64,000 nucleotides of DNA from an uncultured Sutterella sp. (GCA_900764215.1 CAAFNI010000008.1:1-64000), one strand, 5' to 3'. Shown: positions 1-9,438, numbered from the stretch's first letter. Notes: generated by a model not told the origin, from the sequence alone. Made by a program: numbers and translations.

Positions 1-50
1 CGGCTTCCTCCATCGAGGTCGTTGCCTTCCCCGACTTGCCGAGTTGCTAG
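1..50 (+). CDS. C-terminal end of an unidentified protein (partial)
   Basis: One plus-strand frame is open from the left edge and stops with TAG at 48-50, giving a tail that ends in VVAFPDLPSC. Too little is visible to name it. A strong intrinsic terminator follows at 122-156, which supports a gene ending just upstream on this strand. The other two plus frames run through the terminator and are less likely to be coding. Confidence 0.3.
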   Translation, partial: ASSIEVVAFPDLPSC

Positions 51-121
51 TCCTTCCCCTGTTCGGGCGGACAGCGGACTTTCACCGCATAGACACACGT
101 GCGCTGCTGGGCGCACAAACG

Positions 122-156
122 AAAAAGGTCCGGAAATCTTGTTCCGGACCTTTTTT
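122..156. terminator. Rho-independent terminator, probably bidirectional
   Basis: The 9-bp perfect stem GGTCCGGAA/TTCCGGACC has a 6-nt loop. It is flanked by five A on the left and six T on the right, so it can act in both directions. It would end the plus-strand gene at the left edge and the minus-strand efflux operon, whose last stop codon is at 188. Confidence 0.8.
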
Positions 157-187
157 GTTCCTGTTCTTTGTCTCTCCTTGCGTACCG

Positions 188-1396
188 TCATTCATGGCGC
201 ACAGCTTCAATCGGATCAAGCTTGGCGGCGCGTCTCGCGGGGAAAAAGCCGAATACTACGCCCGTAAGAGCCGAAACAGTGAAGGCTAGCAGATTGATGC
301 CCGGACTAAAGATAAAAGGCACGCCCATAAAGACTGCTAGTCCCTTCGATACCCCCAGCGCCGCAGCCACCCCAAGCGCTCCCCCCATGCAGCCGAGCAT
401 CAACGCCTCAATCAGAAACTGCATCAGCACCTCGCGCTCAAGAGCGCCGATAGCCAGGCGAATGCCGATTTCGCGCGTACGTTCCGTCACGGACACCAGC
501 ATGATATTCATGATGCCGATGCCGCCAACAAGCAGGCTAACTGCCGCTACCGCCGCCAGCAACGTCGTCATGATCTGAGTGGTGGAAGCCACCTTTGCGG
601 CAATCTCAGCCGTATCGAGAATCTGGAAGTTGTCGTCGTCTCCATCGGAGAGGCTGCGGCGTTCGCGCATCAATTCCGTAACTGCTTCGCGCAAGCGGTC
701 GCGATCAGACTGCGGATTCACTGAAATCAGAAGAGCGCTCACGCGGTTCTTGCCGATCACCCGGCGCTGCAGCGTCTTTATCGGCATCACAAGCAAATCG
801 TCCTGATCTCCTCCCATGGCGGCCGTGCCCTTGGTCTTGAGAAGTCCCACCACCCGGCAGGAGAAGCTTCCCGTTCTAATCGTTCGCCCGACAACATCCG
901 CGCCTTCTCCGAAGAGCTCCTTTTGTATGGTGCCGCCGATCACGCAAACAGCGGAGCCGGACTGCATCTCTCCCGCCTCGAAGGTACGACCGTCAACGAT
1001 CTCTCGATTGTCGATCTTGAAATAGTTGTTGTCCGTGCCGATCACACTCGTCTGCCAGTTGCGGCCGTTGGCCACGACCGTCATGGTCTTTGAAGCCTGA
1101 GGCGCCACAGCGACGATGCCGGCTATTTGACGCTTGAGCGCAACGGCGTCGTCGAGCGTGAAGCTCGGAGCGCCTACGCTTTGCCCAGGCCCCATGCGCA
1201 AGCCGGGCCGAAGCATAAGCTGATTGTTGCCGAAGGACTCAATCTGCGTGCGAATGGCCTGAGAGGCTCCGTTGCCGACCGTCACCATCGTGATCACCGC
1301 CATGACGCCTATCACGACGCCAAGCACAGTCAGCAGGCTTCTGAGCGGGTTCCGAATAATTTGGCGTATGGCCAAAACAAAAGCATTCCCTATCAT
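188..1396 (-). CDS. macB: MacB-type ABC transporter permease (FtsX/MacB_PCD family)
   Basis: Inner-membrane permease of a MacAB-type tripartite efflux or lipoprotein-handling system. At 402 aa it has the classic layout: one N-terminal membrane segment (about 20-45), a large periplasmic domain (about 50-265), then three C-terminal membrane segments. A glycine-rich GGIGIMNIMLVSVTERTREIG block marks the start of the FtsX-like domain. Unlike E. coli MacB the ATPase is not fused; it is the separate gene just upstream, overlapping by 4 bp (ATGA). It is the last gene of the operon. The substrate cannot be read from sequence; macrolides, lipopeptides and siderophores are known for the family. Confidence 0.85.
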   Translation of the reverse strand: MIGNAFVLAIRQIIRNPLRSLLTVLGVVIGVMAVITMVTVGNGASQAIRTQIESFGNNQLMLRPGLRMGPGQSVGAPSFTLDDAVALKRQIAGIVAVAPQASKTMTVVANGRNWQTSVIGTDNNYFKIDNREIVDGRTFEAGEMQSGSAVCVIGGTIQKELFGEGADVVGRTIRTGSFSCRVVGLLKTKGTAAMGGDQDDLLVMPIKTLQRRVIGKNRVSALLISVNPQSDRDRLREAVTELMRERRSLSDGDDDNFQILDTAEIAAKVASTTQIMTTLLAAVAAVSLLVGGIGIMNIMLVSVTERTREIGIRLAIGALEREVLMQFLIEALMLGCMGGALGVAAALGVSKGLAVFMGVPFIFSPGINLLAFTVSALTGVVFGFFPARRAAKLDPIEAVRHE

Positions 1397-2094
1397 GACT
1401 CGGCCTCCGTCTTGCTGTCACTGATCAGCTGGCCGTCCCTGAAGAAGAGATGTCGCTTCGCATAGCTGGCCATGTCAGGCTCGTGCGTGACAAGCACAAC
1501 CGTAATGCCATCCTCAGCATTAAGCGCAGAAAGCAGTTCCATGATCTCCCTGCTTCGGGCCGTATCGAGACTGCCCGTCGGTTCGTCGGCAAGAAGAAGC
1601 TTCGGCCTCGTAACAATGGCACGCGCAATGGCAACGCGCTGCTGCTGGCCTCCCGAAAGTTCGGACGGCGTATGATGCTCCCACTCGAGCAAACCTACGC
1701 GTTGGAGCGCTGCCCGGGCCAGTGTCCGGCGCTCGGAAGCTCCCATGCCGCGATAGAGAAGCGGAAGCTCCACATTCTCGAGGGCAGTGGTCCGAGCCAG
1801 AAGATTAAATCCTTGAAAAACGAACCCGAGATACTTGCGGCGCAGAAGCGCACGCTGGTCTCGCGTCAGACTCTCGACGTGCATTCCGCTGAAGAGGTAC
1901 GCCCCCGCCGTCGGGCTGTCAAGAGCACCGATGATGTTCATGGCAGTCGACTTTCCTGAACCCGATGCGCCCATGATGGCCACGAATTCACCCTCATCTA
2001 TCGAAAAGCTCACGCCGCGCAAGGCTTCAAAAGCAGCATCACCCGTGCCATAGCGCTTGCGAATGTCAATCAACTCAACAAGAGGCTGTTCCAT
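1393..2094 (-). CDS. MacB/LolD-type ABC transporter ATP-binding protein
   Basis: Cytoplasmic ATPase that energises the adjacent MacB-type permease. It has 233 aa. Walker [10 protein letters not shown] lies near residue 41, the Q-loop at VFQGFNLL, the signature [14 protein letters not shown] near 142, and Walker [13 protein letters not shown] with the catalytic Glu. These spacings match the MacB/LolD/FtsE subfamily that works with FtsX-fold permeases. It overlaps the permease start by 4 bp and follows the adaptor gene by 19 bp, so co-translation is likely. Confidence 0.88.
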   Translation of the reverse strand: MEQPLVELIDIRKRYGTGDAAFEALRGVSFSIDEGEFVAIMGASGSGKSTAMNIIGALDSPTAGAYLFSGMHVESLTRDQRALLRRKYLGFVFQGFNLLARTTALENVELPLLYRGMGASERRTLARAALQRVGLLEWEHHTPSELSGGQQQRVAIARAIVTRPKLLLADEPTGSLDTARSREIMELLSALNAEDGITVVLVTHEPDMASYAKRHLFFRDGQLISDSKTEAES

Positions 2095-2113
2095 TGCGTC
2101 TCCTCAGGCCGCC

Positions 2114-3388
2114 TCAAGCGCCCTTCTGTTGATCGACGACGACCTTGTCGCCCTCGGCAATATCGCCCGAGACAATTTCTGTCTGCATGCCGTCGGTTAA
2201 TCCCGTGACGACGTCTACACGCACCGGCTTGCCGTCGCGCAGAACGTACACGGTTCTGCTTGCCTGTCCGTGCTGGACCAGCTCCTTCACCTTCTTGGAT
2301 GCGTTGCCATGAGGCGAAGGCCCTGGCATCATGGCTCCCATCTTCGACTTGCCGCTTTCCGACGCTGTCTTGGGGCGGAAGCGGAAGGCAGAATTGGGCA
2401 CCAGAAGCACATCCTGCTTGTCAGCCGTCGAAATCGTAGCCGAGGCCGTCATGCCCGGACGAAGCTGCATCTGCTGATTATCGACATTGAGATATGCCGT
2501 GTAGGTCACCACGTTCTCCGTCGTCGTCGCACCATAGGAAACCTTTGTCAGTTCGGCAGGGAATCGCCGGTTCGGATAGGCACTGACCGTGAAGTACGCC
2601 TTCTGTCCCTGCTTGACCACGCCGATGTCCGCCTCGTCAACGGCCACCTCGAGTTCAAGCTGGCTCAGATCAGTGGCAAGCGTCAGCAGCTCAACAGCCT
2701 GCAGACTCGCCGCGACCGCATAGCCTGGCTCAACCGAACGGGCAAGCACCACGCCATCGATGGGCGACTTGATGTCGGCCTTGGACAGGTCATTCTCTGC
2801 TGTTTGCAGCGACGCCTTCGCGTCGGCAATATTCGCATCCGCCACGGCGACCGCCGCCCGTGCCGTGTCGACTGAAGCAGCCTGCGTTTCAAGCTCGGTC
2901 TTGCTCGGCATGCTGCCCTTGGAAAGACGATTTAGCTCCTGCATGCGCTTGAACTTAAGCTCGGCCTCGCGAAGACTGGCCGCACTCTGCCGACGGTTGG
3001 CTTCGGCACTTTGGAGCGACGCACGGTTCTGAAGCACTTTCGCCTCAAGATTGCGCTTGTCCAACACGATGAGGCTCTGGCCTTTCCTGATTTCGTCATT
3101 GACGTCTACGCCCACCTCTCGCACAATGCCCGAGAGTTCGGAACCGATCGAGACGGTGCGCACCGGTGCGAGAGTGCCGTCTGCAGATACGCTCACATGC
3201 ACGTCCCCGCGTTCAACGTCCTCCGTCACATACTTGACGACATTGGAATTCTGCGTACCGGCGTACCAATACCAGGCCCCTGCCACCAATGCCGCCAAAA
3301 CGCCGCCAGCCACCCAAAGAACATGCCGCGAGCGGCTTTCGTCCTTAAGCAGAAGCTTCGTGCGATCCTTGTTGTCTTGTTCGGTCAT
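2114..3388 (-). CDS. macA: MacA-type periplasmic adaptor subunit (membrane fusion protein)
   Basis: The adaptor bridges the MacB permease and an outer-membrane channel. Its 424 aa contain an N-terminal membrane anchor (about 26-44), a barrel-sandwich/lipoyl half near 75-125, a long helical hairpin (about 115-200, rich in Ala, Glu, Arg), the second lipoyl half (DIKSPIDGVV near 205) and beta-barrel/membrane-proximal domains. A Lys/Ser/Gly-rich insertion around 335-370 (SESGKSKMGAMMPGPSPHG) is unusual and may be a flexible loop. It overlaps the outer-membrane factor gene by 4 bp. Confidence 0.87.
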   Translation of the reverse strand: MTEQDNKDRTKLLLKDESRSRHVLWVAGGVLAALVAGAWYWYAGTQNSNVVKYVTEDVERGDVHVSVSADGTLAPVRTVSIGSELSGIVREVGVDVNDEIRKGQSLIVLDKRNLEAKVLQNRASLQSAEANRRQSAASLREAELKFKRMQELNRLSKGSMPSKTELETQAASVDTARAAVAVADANIADAKASLQTAENDLSKADIKSPIDGVVLARSVEPGYAVAASLQAVELLTLATDLSQLELEVAVDEADIGVVKQGQKAYFTVSAYPNRRFPAELTKVSYGATTTENVVTYTAYLNVDNQQMQLRPGMTASATISTADKQDVLLVPNSAFRFRPKTASESGKSKMGAMMPGPSPHGNASKKVKELVQHGQASRTVYVLRDGKPVRVDVVTGLTDGMQTEIVSGDIAEGDKVVVDQQKGA

Positions 3389-4782
3389 TTTGCACTCTCC
3401 TGTGCCTTCCAGGCGCCGCCCAGGGCGCGGTAGAGCTTAACGTGCTGAAGGGAAAGCTCCGTCATGTTGTTCGTCACGCTCTCCTTGAGGGTTAGGAGGC
3501 GCTGCTGCGCCTCCAACAGCATCGAATAGTCGCCTAGACCTGATCGATACTCGAGTCCCGTCAATTCGTACGTTTTCTCCGTGTGTTGCAGAGCAGTCTG
3601 CAGAAGTGCCGTCCGGTCCTGTGCGGCCCGGATGCCATTGAGTGCATTGTCCGTCTCCTCAAGAGCCTTAACGATCACGGAGAGATAGCTGGCCTTTGCC
3701 TTGTCGAGTGCGGCGGCGGCCCTTTCTTCCTGCGCGGCCAGACTGCCCCAGTTGAGCACCGGCATTGATAGTGCGCCGATGAGGGAGGCAATGCCCGTCC
3801 CGCTCGCCCCAAGCGCGCCGAGCGTTGCCGCCTGCGTTCCGACGGACCCCGTAAGGGAAAGCGTTGGAAAGTAGCTCTCACGGGCGGCCTTGAGGTCAGC
3901 TCCCGACGCAAGAAGCGCAGCCTGAGCACTTCGGACGTCGGGACGCCTCATGAGCATCTCCGCCGGGATCGAAATCGCCAGCCGCACCGGCGCCTGCGGC
4001 ACGGGCCCTACGCCCAGATCGAGCTGGTCAGCGGGAATAGTCGTCAATCTGGCCAGCGCGTTTCTGTAGGTTGCTTCCGCCGCCTTCAGCTTCGGAAGGT
4101 TGGCTTTGGCGGCAGCGACCTGAGAGAGCGCATCTTCGGCCTCTGACGTACTGCTCAGACCGGCTCCAGCACGCCATCCGGCGATCTCCGCACTTTCCTC
4201 ATAGTTCTTGACGGTGTCCTCGCTCACTCGCAGAAGCGCCTGAGTGGAACGCAAATTGATGTAGGCTTGGGCCGTCTCGGCCTCAACGAGCGCCTGTGCG
4301 TCGGCCACGGAGATTTCGGTTGCAAGCGCCTCATAGCGGCGCGCGGTCTCGTTGGAAAGATCTGCACCGGCAAGGTTCCAAGACCATTTCACATCGGCCG
4401 CCGCAGAAAAACCGTTGCTAGATCCCGCATCCGCATGGCGATGCGATGCGTCGCCGCCGATCGCGGCCTCAGGGAAAAGCGCATATTGCGCTTCCGACAG
4501 TCCGGCTCTGGCCGAACGCAAAGAAGCGAGCGCCGTGAGCACGTCAGCATTCGCACTGCGGGCCTTGGCAACGAGCGAGGAAAGCTTAGGGTCGTTCCAA
4601 GACTGCCAGAAATCGGCCGGATCGACCGGCGCCAGAGCCTCTATCGATGCACTCCAAGCCTTGGGAGACGCCTCCCCGACCATGGTCCTCATGTCCGGCA
4701 TCTGCACGGCGCAACCCGAAAGGAACAGTGCACAGATCAGCATGCCTAGAGCCGACCTCTTCATCATCGTCGGATTCGTCAT
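3385..4782 (-). CDS. NodT/OprM-family outer-membrane efflux lipoprotein
   Basis: Outer-membrane channel of the tripartite pump. The protein has up to 465 aa with a lipoprotein signal: hydrophobic stretch LGMLICALFLSGC, lipobox LSGC, Cys near 23. Two TolC-type repeats follow, each with long coiled-coil helices and a MRRPDVRSAQAALLASG block typical of NodT/OprM. The start is uncertain: Met1, Met6 and Met7 are possible and none has a good Shine-Dalgarno sequence. It is the first gene of the minus-strand operon OMF-macA-ATPase-macB, and the upstream region is shared with the divergent CpxR-like regulator. Confidence 0.85.
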   Translation of the reverse strand: MTNPTMMKRSALGMLICALFLSGCAVQMPDMRTMVGEASPKAWSASIEALAPVDPADFWQSWNDPKLSSLVAKARSANADVLTALASLRSARAGLSEAQYALFPEAAIGGDASHRHADAGSSNGFSAAADVKWSWNLAGADLSNETARRYEALATEISVADAQALVEAETAQAYINLRSTQALLRVSEDTVKNYEESAEIAGWRAGAGLSSTSEAEDALSQVAAAKANLPKLKAAEATYRNALARLTTIPADQLDLGVGPVPQAPVRLAISIPAEMLMRRPDVRSAQAALLASGADLKAARESYFPTLSLTGSVGTQAATLGALGASGTGIASLIGALSMPVLNWGSLAAQEERAAAALDKAKASYLSVIVKALEETDNALNGIRAAQDRTALLQTALQHTEKTYELTGLEYRSGLGDYSMLLEAQQRLLTLKESVTNNMTELSLQHVKLYRALGGAWKAQESAK

Positions 4783-4810
4783 TGTATTTTTTGCTGCATC
4801 CGGTCTTTAT

Positions 4811-4859
4811 TGAGAATGAACGAGAATCTTGACCGTTCTAGATCCTCACTTTCATTCTC
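4811..4859. promoter_or_regulatory. Candidate response-regulator operator between efflux operon and CpxR-like gene
   Basis: The 219-bp gap 4783-5001 separates two divergent transcription units. It holds two direct GAGAAT half-sites 10 bp apart (4812-4817 and 4822-4827). It also holds a 9-bp inverted pair, GAGAATGAA (4812-4820) and TTCATTCTC (4851-4859). OmpR/CpxR-family regulators bind direct repeats with 10-11 bp spacing, so this is a plausible binding site 30-75 bp upstream of the efflux start. The rest of the gap is AT-richer and has no clear reading frame. Confidence 0.4.
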
Positions 4860-5001
4860 CTACAGTCCTGAACAGCATTCCATAGGCTGCGGGTAAAGGT
4901 TTCTGAAGAGCACGTAACAAACTTTTGCACGCCGTTTTTTGTTAACATGGGTCATTCCATTGTTCTAAGTCACGCTTCAAGCCGCCATTTTCGGGTCTGT
5001 T

Positions 5002-5694
5002 ATGTTCAAGCATCCTCGCCCCATCCTCATCGTCGACGATGATATCGAGCTCGTCACCCTTCTCGTCGACTATCTGCAATTGGAAGGCTTCGCCCCTGTT
5101 GCAGCTCACAACGGCACTGAGGCTCTGGAACTCATATCCAAGCAGGAATTCGAAATCGTCGTGCTCGACGTAATGATGCCCGGCATGAGCGGCGTGGAGG
5201 TTCTCAAGCGCATTCGCGAAAAGAGCCAGCTTCCCGTTTTGATGCTCACCGCCAAAGGCGATCCGGTCGACCGCATCATCGGACTGGAACTCGGAGCTGA
5301 CGACTATGTTCCCAAGCCCTGCCCGCCGCGCGAACTTGCAGCGCGTCTCAACGCGATACTGCGCCGAACAGCCAACATGCCCTCGGCCATTGCCCCCGTC
5401 GAAGCCGGACCTCTGACAATCGACCCCGGCCGACGAGAGGCCACCGTCAACGGCAACGTCATCGATCTGACGGGTACTGAGCTTACTCTCCTGGAAGTAC
5501 TTGCACGCAAAGCTGGCAGCCCTGTCCCCAAGGACGAGATCTATCAGAAGGTGCTCGGGCGCGTCATGCAGCGCTACGACCGCGCCATCGACGTTCACGT
5601 CTCCTCGATCCGCCACAAGCTCGCCGCCGTGCTCGGAAAGAGCGTTGCGATAGAGAGCATCCGAGGCGTGGGCTATCAACTAGTCGTCCGCTGA
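5002..5694 (+). CDS. cpxR: CpxR-like OmpR-family response regulator
   Basis: DNA-binding regulator of an envelope-stress-type two-component system. It has 230 aa. The receiver domain (about 6-120) has the acidic pocket DDD near 13-15, the phospho-acceptor Asp in VVLDVMMPGMSG near 55, and the Lys in DDYVPKPC. A winged-helix Trans_reg_C domain occupies about 130-228, ending SIRGVGYQLVVR. The receiver resembles CpxR closely (ELGADDYxPKP, LARLxAILRR-type linker). A sensor kinase follows 39 bp downstream, but its frame is interrupted. The divergent efflux operon is the obvious candidate target. Confidence 0.85.
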   Translation: MFKHPRPILIVDDDIELVTLLVDYLQLEGFAPVAAHNGTEALELISKQEFEIVVLDVMMPGMSGVEVLKRIREKSQLPVLMLTAKGDPVDRIIGLELGADDYVPKPCPPRELAARLNAILRRTANMPSAIAPVEAGPLTIDPGRREATVNGNVIDLTGTELTLLEVLARKAGSPVPKDEIYQKVLGRVMQRYDRAIDVHVSSIRHKLAAVLGKSVAIESIRGVGYQLVVR

Positions 5695-5733
5695 CCGCCC
5701 GCTCGCTGATGCGCCGAAAAGAAGGAGTTGTTC

Positions 5734-7124
5734 ATGTTCAACCGTTGGTTCAACACGCTTTTCGGCAAGCTCTTCGCCGGCTTTTGCGTCGTCATCCTGC
5801 TGACGGCCGCCGGCGTTTGGATGGCCGCCTATTCGGCTCAAAGCCAACAGAATGAAGATATCGGCCGCATTGAGTGGCGATTCATCGCGCCAAATCCGTC
5901 GACAGCGCCGTTGGCATCTATGAGGTGGCTGGCAAGGAAGGCCTCATCACATGGCTTCTCAACGAACGCCTCAACACCAATCCCATTGTCTTTGTTCTCG
6001 ACAGCAACGGCAACGAAATCTCCGGCCGCAAGATCCCTGAAAAAGCGTATGCAAGTCTCGAAGCAATCCGCAGGCTCTCTGACCGGTCGGACGGCCCGCC
6101 TGAAAAACGCCTGCCGGTAAGAACCATTGAGATCGACAACGAGCCCTGTGAATTCTTCGCCGTCCGCACCGTCGCCTTCCCCGTGCGACTGATCCCGCCT
6201 GAACTCCACCATTTTCCGATTGCGCTGACGCTCTCGCTCGCCGCCTTTTTCACCCTGCTAGCCTCCTGGCTTCTTGCACGCCTGTACACACGCAGCCTTC
6301 ACACGCTCGACAGCGCCATTCGGCGCTTTGCCGACGGCGCCTTCGACACGCGCACCTCAGCCGAACTCTCCAACGGAGACGCCGAGGTTGCGAATCTTGC
6401 CCGCGTCTTTGACGGCATGGCAGACAAGATTGAATCTCTGATCACGAGACAGAGAAGACTCTTTCACGACGTAAGCCACGAGATCCGCAGCCCGCTCGCC
6501 CGCATCGAGGTGGCGCTTGAGCTTGCTCGTCGCGCCCCTGAGCGCACACAGAATTCGCTTGGACGCATCGAAAAGGAGGTCGGCAACATCAACGCACTCG
6601 TCGAATCTCTCCTGACCTACGCGCGGCTTGAAAACGGCGCCAACATGACGAAGTCCCCCATCGGGCTTGCGGACATCATTGAAGGCGTTGCGGACGACCT
6701 CGGGTTTGAAGCCCAACAAAAGAATGTCGCAGTAAAAACGATTCTCGAAGGCGATCCCGTCATCAATGCGGACGGCAACCTGCTCGCCAGAGCGCTCGAC
6801 AACATTGCACGAAATTCGCTGCGCCACGCACCGGCGCAATCCCAAATCGTTCTATCCCTCTCTTCTGACGCCGAAAGCTTCATCATTCGTTGCCGAGACA
6901 CAGGGCCGGGCATGCCCGAGGAGGAGCTCGTCAACATGTTCTCGCCCTTCGTGCGCGGCGCCAACGTCCCAACAGGAACGGGCTTCGGCCTGGGACTCGC
7001 CATTGCCAAGCGCAGCGTGACCGCGCACGGCGGAAGCATACTGGCACGCAACATCAAGCCTCACGGTCTTGAAACCGAGATCCGACTGCCTAAAGCCATG
7101 CAGATCAGATGCGACGAGTCCTGA
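5734..7124 (+). pseudogene. cpxA: CpxA-like sensor histidine kinase, frameshifted
   Basis: Translation starts at ATG 5734 (SD GAAGGAG at 5721). It encodes an N-terminal membrane segment (FAGFCVVILLTAAGVWM), then leaves frame near 5870-5890. The rest of the kinase lies in the -1 frame from about 5874 to 7124: periplasmic sensor, second membrane segment near 6220-6275, HAMP, H-box FHDVSHEIRSPLARIE, N-box NIARNSLRHA, G-boxes DTGPGMPEEE and GFGLGLAIAKR. Adding one base near 5886 would join the parts into one protein of about 463 aa (RFIA-AKSVDSAVGIYE). No slippery heptamer is visible, so a true mutation or a sequencing error is likelier than programmed frameshifting. The intact remainder could only start at GTG 5874, without the first membrane segment. 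Confidence 0.8.
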
Positions 7125-7141
7125 TTTGCGAAGCGCTGAAA

Positions 7142-7175
7142 AAAGCCTTGCGGCGAATCATCGCGGCAAGGCTTT
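7142..7175 (+). terminator. Probable terminator of the two-component operon
   Basis: The 10-bp perfect stem AAAGCCTTGC/GCAAGGCTTT lies 18 bp after the kinase stop codon, with a 14-nt loop. The T tract is poor (CCTGTTTTATG). The gap onward to 7361 holds no reading frame of note and must contain the promoter of the next gene. Confidence 0.55.
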
Positions 7176-7361
7176 CCTGTTTTATGCAACAGTTAATTTT
7201 GCTCGATTTTACGCAAAAAAGCCAGCGTCTTCTTCCATCTTGTCGATATAAGTCAACTTCTTTCGTCATAACATCCTATCCATCCTACTTCAGGCGCACA
7301 ATGGAAAAACTGACGGCTTGACCAGCCTTTCAAAAAAATATTCTGGAAGAGGAGAACAGCA

Positions 7362-9413
7362 ATGAGCAACTATCTGACCGAGAATCTTCGTACCGTAGCA
7401 TTGGTGGGGCACGGCTCCTGCGGCAAGACTTCCCTCATTGAAGCCATGCTCTACCGCACCGGCATGATTTCAGAACTCGGCTCCATCGAGCGCGGCAACA
7501 CGATGTGCGACAACGACGCACTCGAAAAACAGGTTCAGCACTCCATCCGTCTGGCTGTCGCCCATGTCGACACGGCTCTCCCCGACCTCACCCCCGTGCG
7601 CATCCATGTGCTCGACACCCCGGGGTACCCCGATTACATTGGTCAGGACATGTCCGCACTTGACGCCGTCAAGTCCGTCTGCGCCGTGGTCGATGCCACC
7701 AAGGGCGTAGAGCTTCTGACGCGACGCATGATGGACATTGCGCAGGAACGCGGGCTGTGCCGCATGATCGCGATCAACAAGTTCGACGCCCCCGACGTCG
7801 ACCTTGAACAGTTGCTTAAGGATCTGCAGGAAGTCTGGGGCCCTGGCGTTCTTCCGATCAACCTCCCCGCCAACAACCGCACCATCGTCATCGATTGTTT
7901 CGACAGGGACGAAGGAGAAGCCGACATCCTCAGCGTCGGCGAAGTTCACCGCGCTTTCATTGAAAAGATCATCGAGCAAGACGACGAAATGCTCGAGCAT
8001 TATCTCGAGGAGGGCAGCGTTGACCCGCGCACTCTGCATCCCCTCATCACAAAGGCCCTGCGAGAAGGCACAATCATTCCCGTGTGCTTCGTTTCCGCCA
8101 AGAATCTGATCGGCATCCGAGATTTCATGAAGGTCATCATCCGCCACCTTCCCAGTCCGGCCGAAGCCAACGACGCACTATTCATTCATGCCGACGGCAC
8201 GCCGTTCGTCACGCGTCCGGAGAAAGATCTCCCGGTCGTCGCCCAGGTCTTCAAGGTCGTCAATGACCCCTACATTGGAAAGATCGGCATCTTCCGCGTG
8301 CATCAGGGCACGATTCAGAAGGACACCACGCTCTACGTCGACGACAACAAGAAAGGCGTCAAGGCTGCTCACCCTCTGCTCCTTCAAGGCAAGAACACCA
8401 GCGAAACCGACTTTCTCAGTCCGGGCGACATCGGTGCTCTCGCCAAGATTGACGAACTTACTTATGGTTCGATTCTGCATTCGGATCCGAACCTCAGCGG
8501 CATACGCATGCGTCCGATCAACTTCCCGAAACCGATGTTCGGTCTCGCGATTGCACCGTCCCGCCGCGGCGATGAAGCCCGCATGGGCGAAGTCCTCAAC
8601 AAGATGCTCGCCGAAGACCCGACGATGGCTGTCGACCATGACGCTGTGCTCAACGAAACTGTGATTCGCGGCCTGACCGAAATGCACGTCCGTTCAATCC
8701 TCGACCGCATGAAGGTCAACTTCAAGCTTGAGGTCGTCACAGGCACGCCGAGCGTTCCGTATCGCGAAACCATCACTGCTCCGGCCGAGGGCCACGCGCG
8801 CCACAAGAAGCAGACGGGCGGTGCCGGTCAGTTCGGCGAAGTCTACCTGCGCATCGAGCCACTCGAACGCGGCGCCGGCTTTGAGTTCCACGACGAGGTC
8901 AAGGGCGGCGTGATCCCGTTCAACCTGATTCCCGCCGTTGAAAAAGGGGTCCGTGAGGTACTCGATTCCGGCTACTTGGCAGGCTATCCGATTCAGGACG
9001 TCAAGGTCACCGTCTACGACGGCAAGAGCCATCCAGTCGACTCGAAGGAAGTCGCCTTCGTCGCCGCCGGCCGCAAGGCCTTCCTTGATGCGCTTGCCAA
9101 CGCTCAACCCAAGATTCTCGAACCGATCGTACGCATCGAAATTACGGCGCCCGACATGTACATGGGCGACCTCGCCGGCGATCTCGCCAGCCGCCGCGGC
9201 CAAGTTTCAGGCACAGACTCGTTGCCGGGTGGCCTGATGGAAATCACCGGCGTCGTGCCGCTGTCGGAACTCGACGGTTATGCGACCCGCCTGCACGCAC
9301 TCACTCAGGGCACCGGCAGCTGGTCTATGGAACTTGACAGCTACCAGCCCGTCCCGGCTCAAAAGCAGGCTGAACTTGCCGGCAAGTTCCACCGCGAAGA
9401 CGACGACGAATAA
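7362..9413 (+). CDS. EF-G-like translation GTPase (EF-G2 / FusA2-type paralogue)
   Basis: Ribosome-associated GTPase of 683 aa with the five-domain EF-G layout. The G1 loop is GHGSCGKT (canonical EF-G has AHIDAGKT), G3 is DTPGYPDYIGQ and G4 is NKFD. Domain IV begins near the GGAGQFGEVYLRIEP block, and the C-terminus carries the GDLASRRGQVSG motif of domain V. The SIERGNTMCDND switch I region differs strongly from housekeeping EF-G. It matches the 'EF-G-like' group represented by mycobacterial FusA2 and Thermus EF-G-2, whose role is not settled. There is no rpsL/rpsG/tuf context; the gene stands alone between hairpins. The start has a good SD (GAGGAG at 7350-7355). Confidence 0.8.
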   Translation: MSNYLTENLRTVALVGHGSCGKTSLIEAMLYRTGMISELGSIERGNTMCDNDALEKQVQHSIRLAVAHVDTALPDLTPVRIHVLDTPGYPDYIGQDMSALDAVKSVCAVVDATKGVELLTRRMMDIAQERGLCRMIAINKFDAPDVDLEQLLKDLQEVWGPGVLPINLPANNRTIVIDCFDRDEGEADILSVGEVHRAFIEKIIEQDDEMLEHYLEEGSVDPRTLHPLITKALREGTIIPVCFVSAKNLIGIRDFMKVIIRHLPSPAEANDALFIHADGTPFVTRPEKDLPVVAQVFKVVNDPYIGKIGIFRVHQGTIQKDTTLYVDDNKKGVKAAHPLLLQGKNTSETDFLSPGDIGALAKIDELTYGSILHSDPNLSGIRMRPINFPKPMFGLAIAPSRRGDEARMGEVLNKMLAEDPTMAVDHDAVLNETVIRGLTEMHVRSILDRMKVNFKLEVVTGTPSVPYRETITAPAEGHARHKKQTGGAGQFGEVYLRIEPLERGAGFEFHDEVKGGVIPFNLIPAVEKGVREVLDSGYLAGYPIQDVKVTVYDGKSHPVDSKEVAFVAAGRKAFLDALANAQPKILEPIVRIEITAPDMYMGDLAGDLASRRGQVSGTDSLPGGLMEITGVVPLSELDGYATRLHALTQGTGSWSMELDSYQPVPAQKQAELAGKFHREDDDE

Positions 9414-9438
9414 GCACCGTTGAACTCAACCCCGGCAA

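Noticed and set aside
5853..5890. Programmed -1 frameshifting in the kinase gene
   Set aside because: There is no X-XXY-YYZ slippery heptamer or downstream pseudoknot, and sensor kinases are not known to use it. Mutation or sequencing error is simpler.
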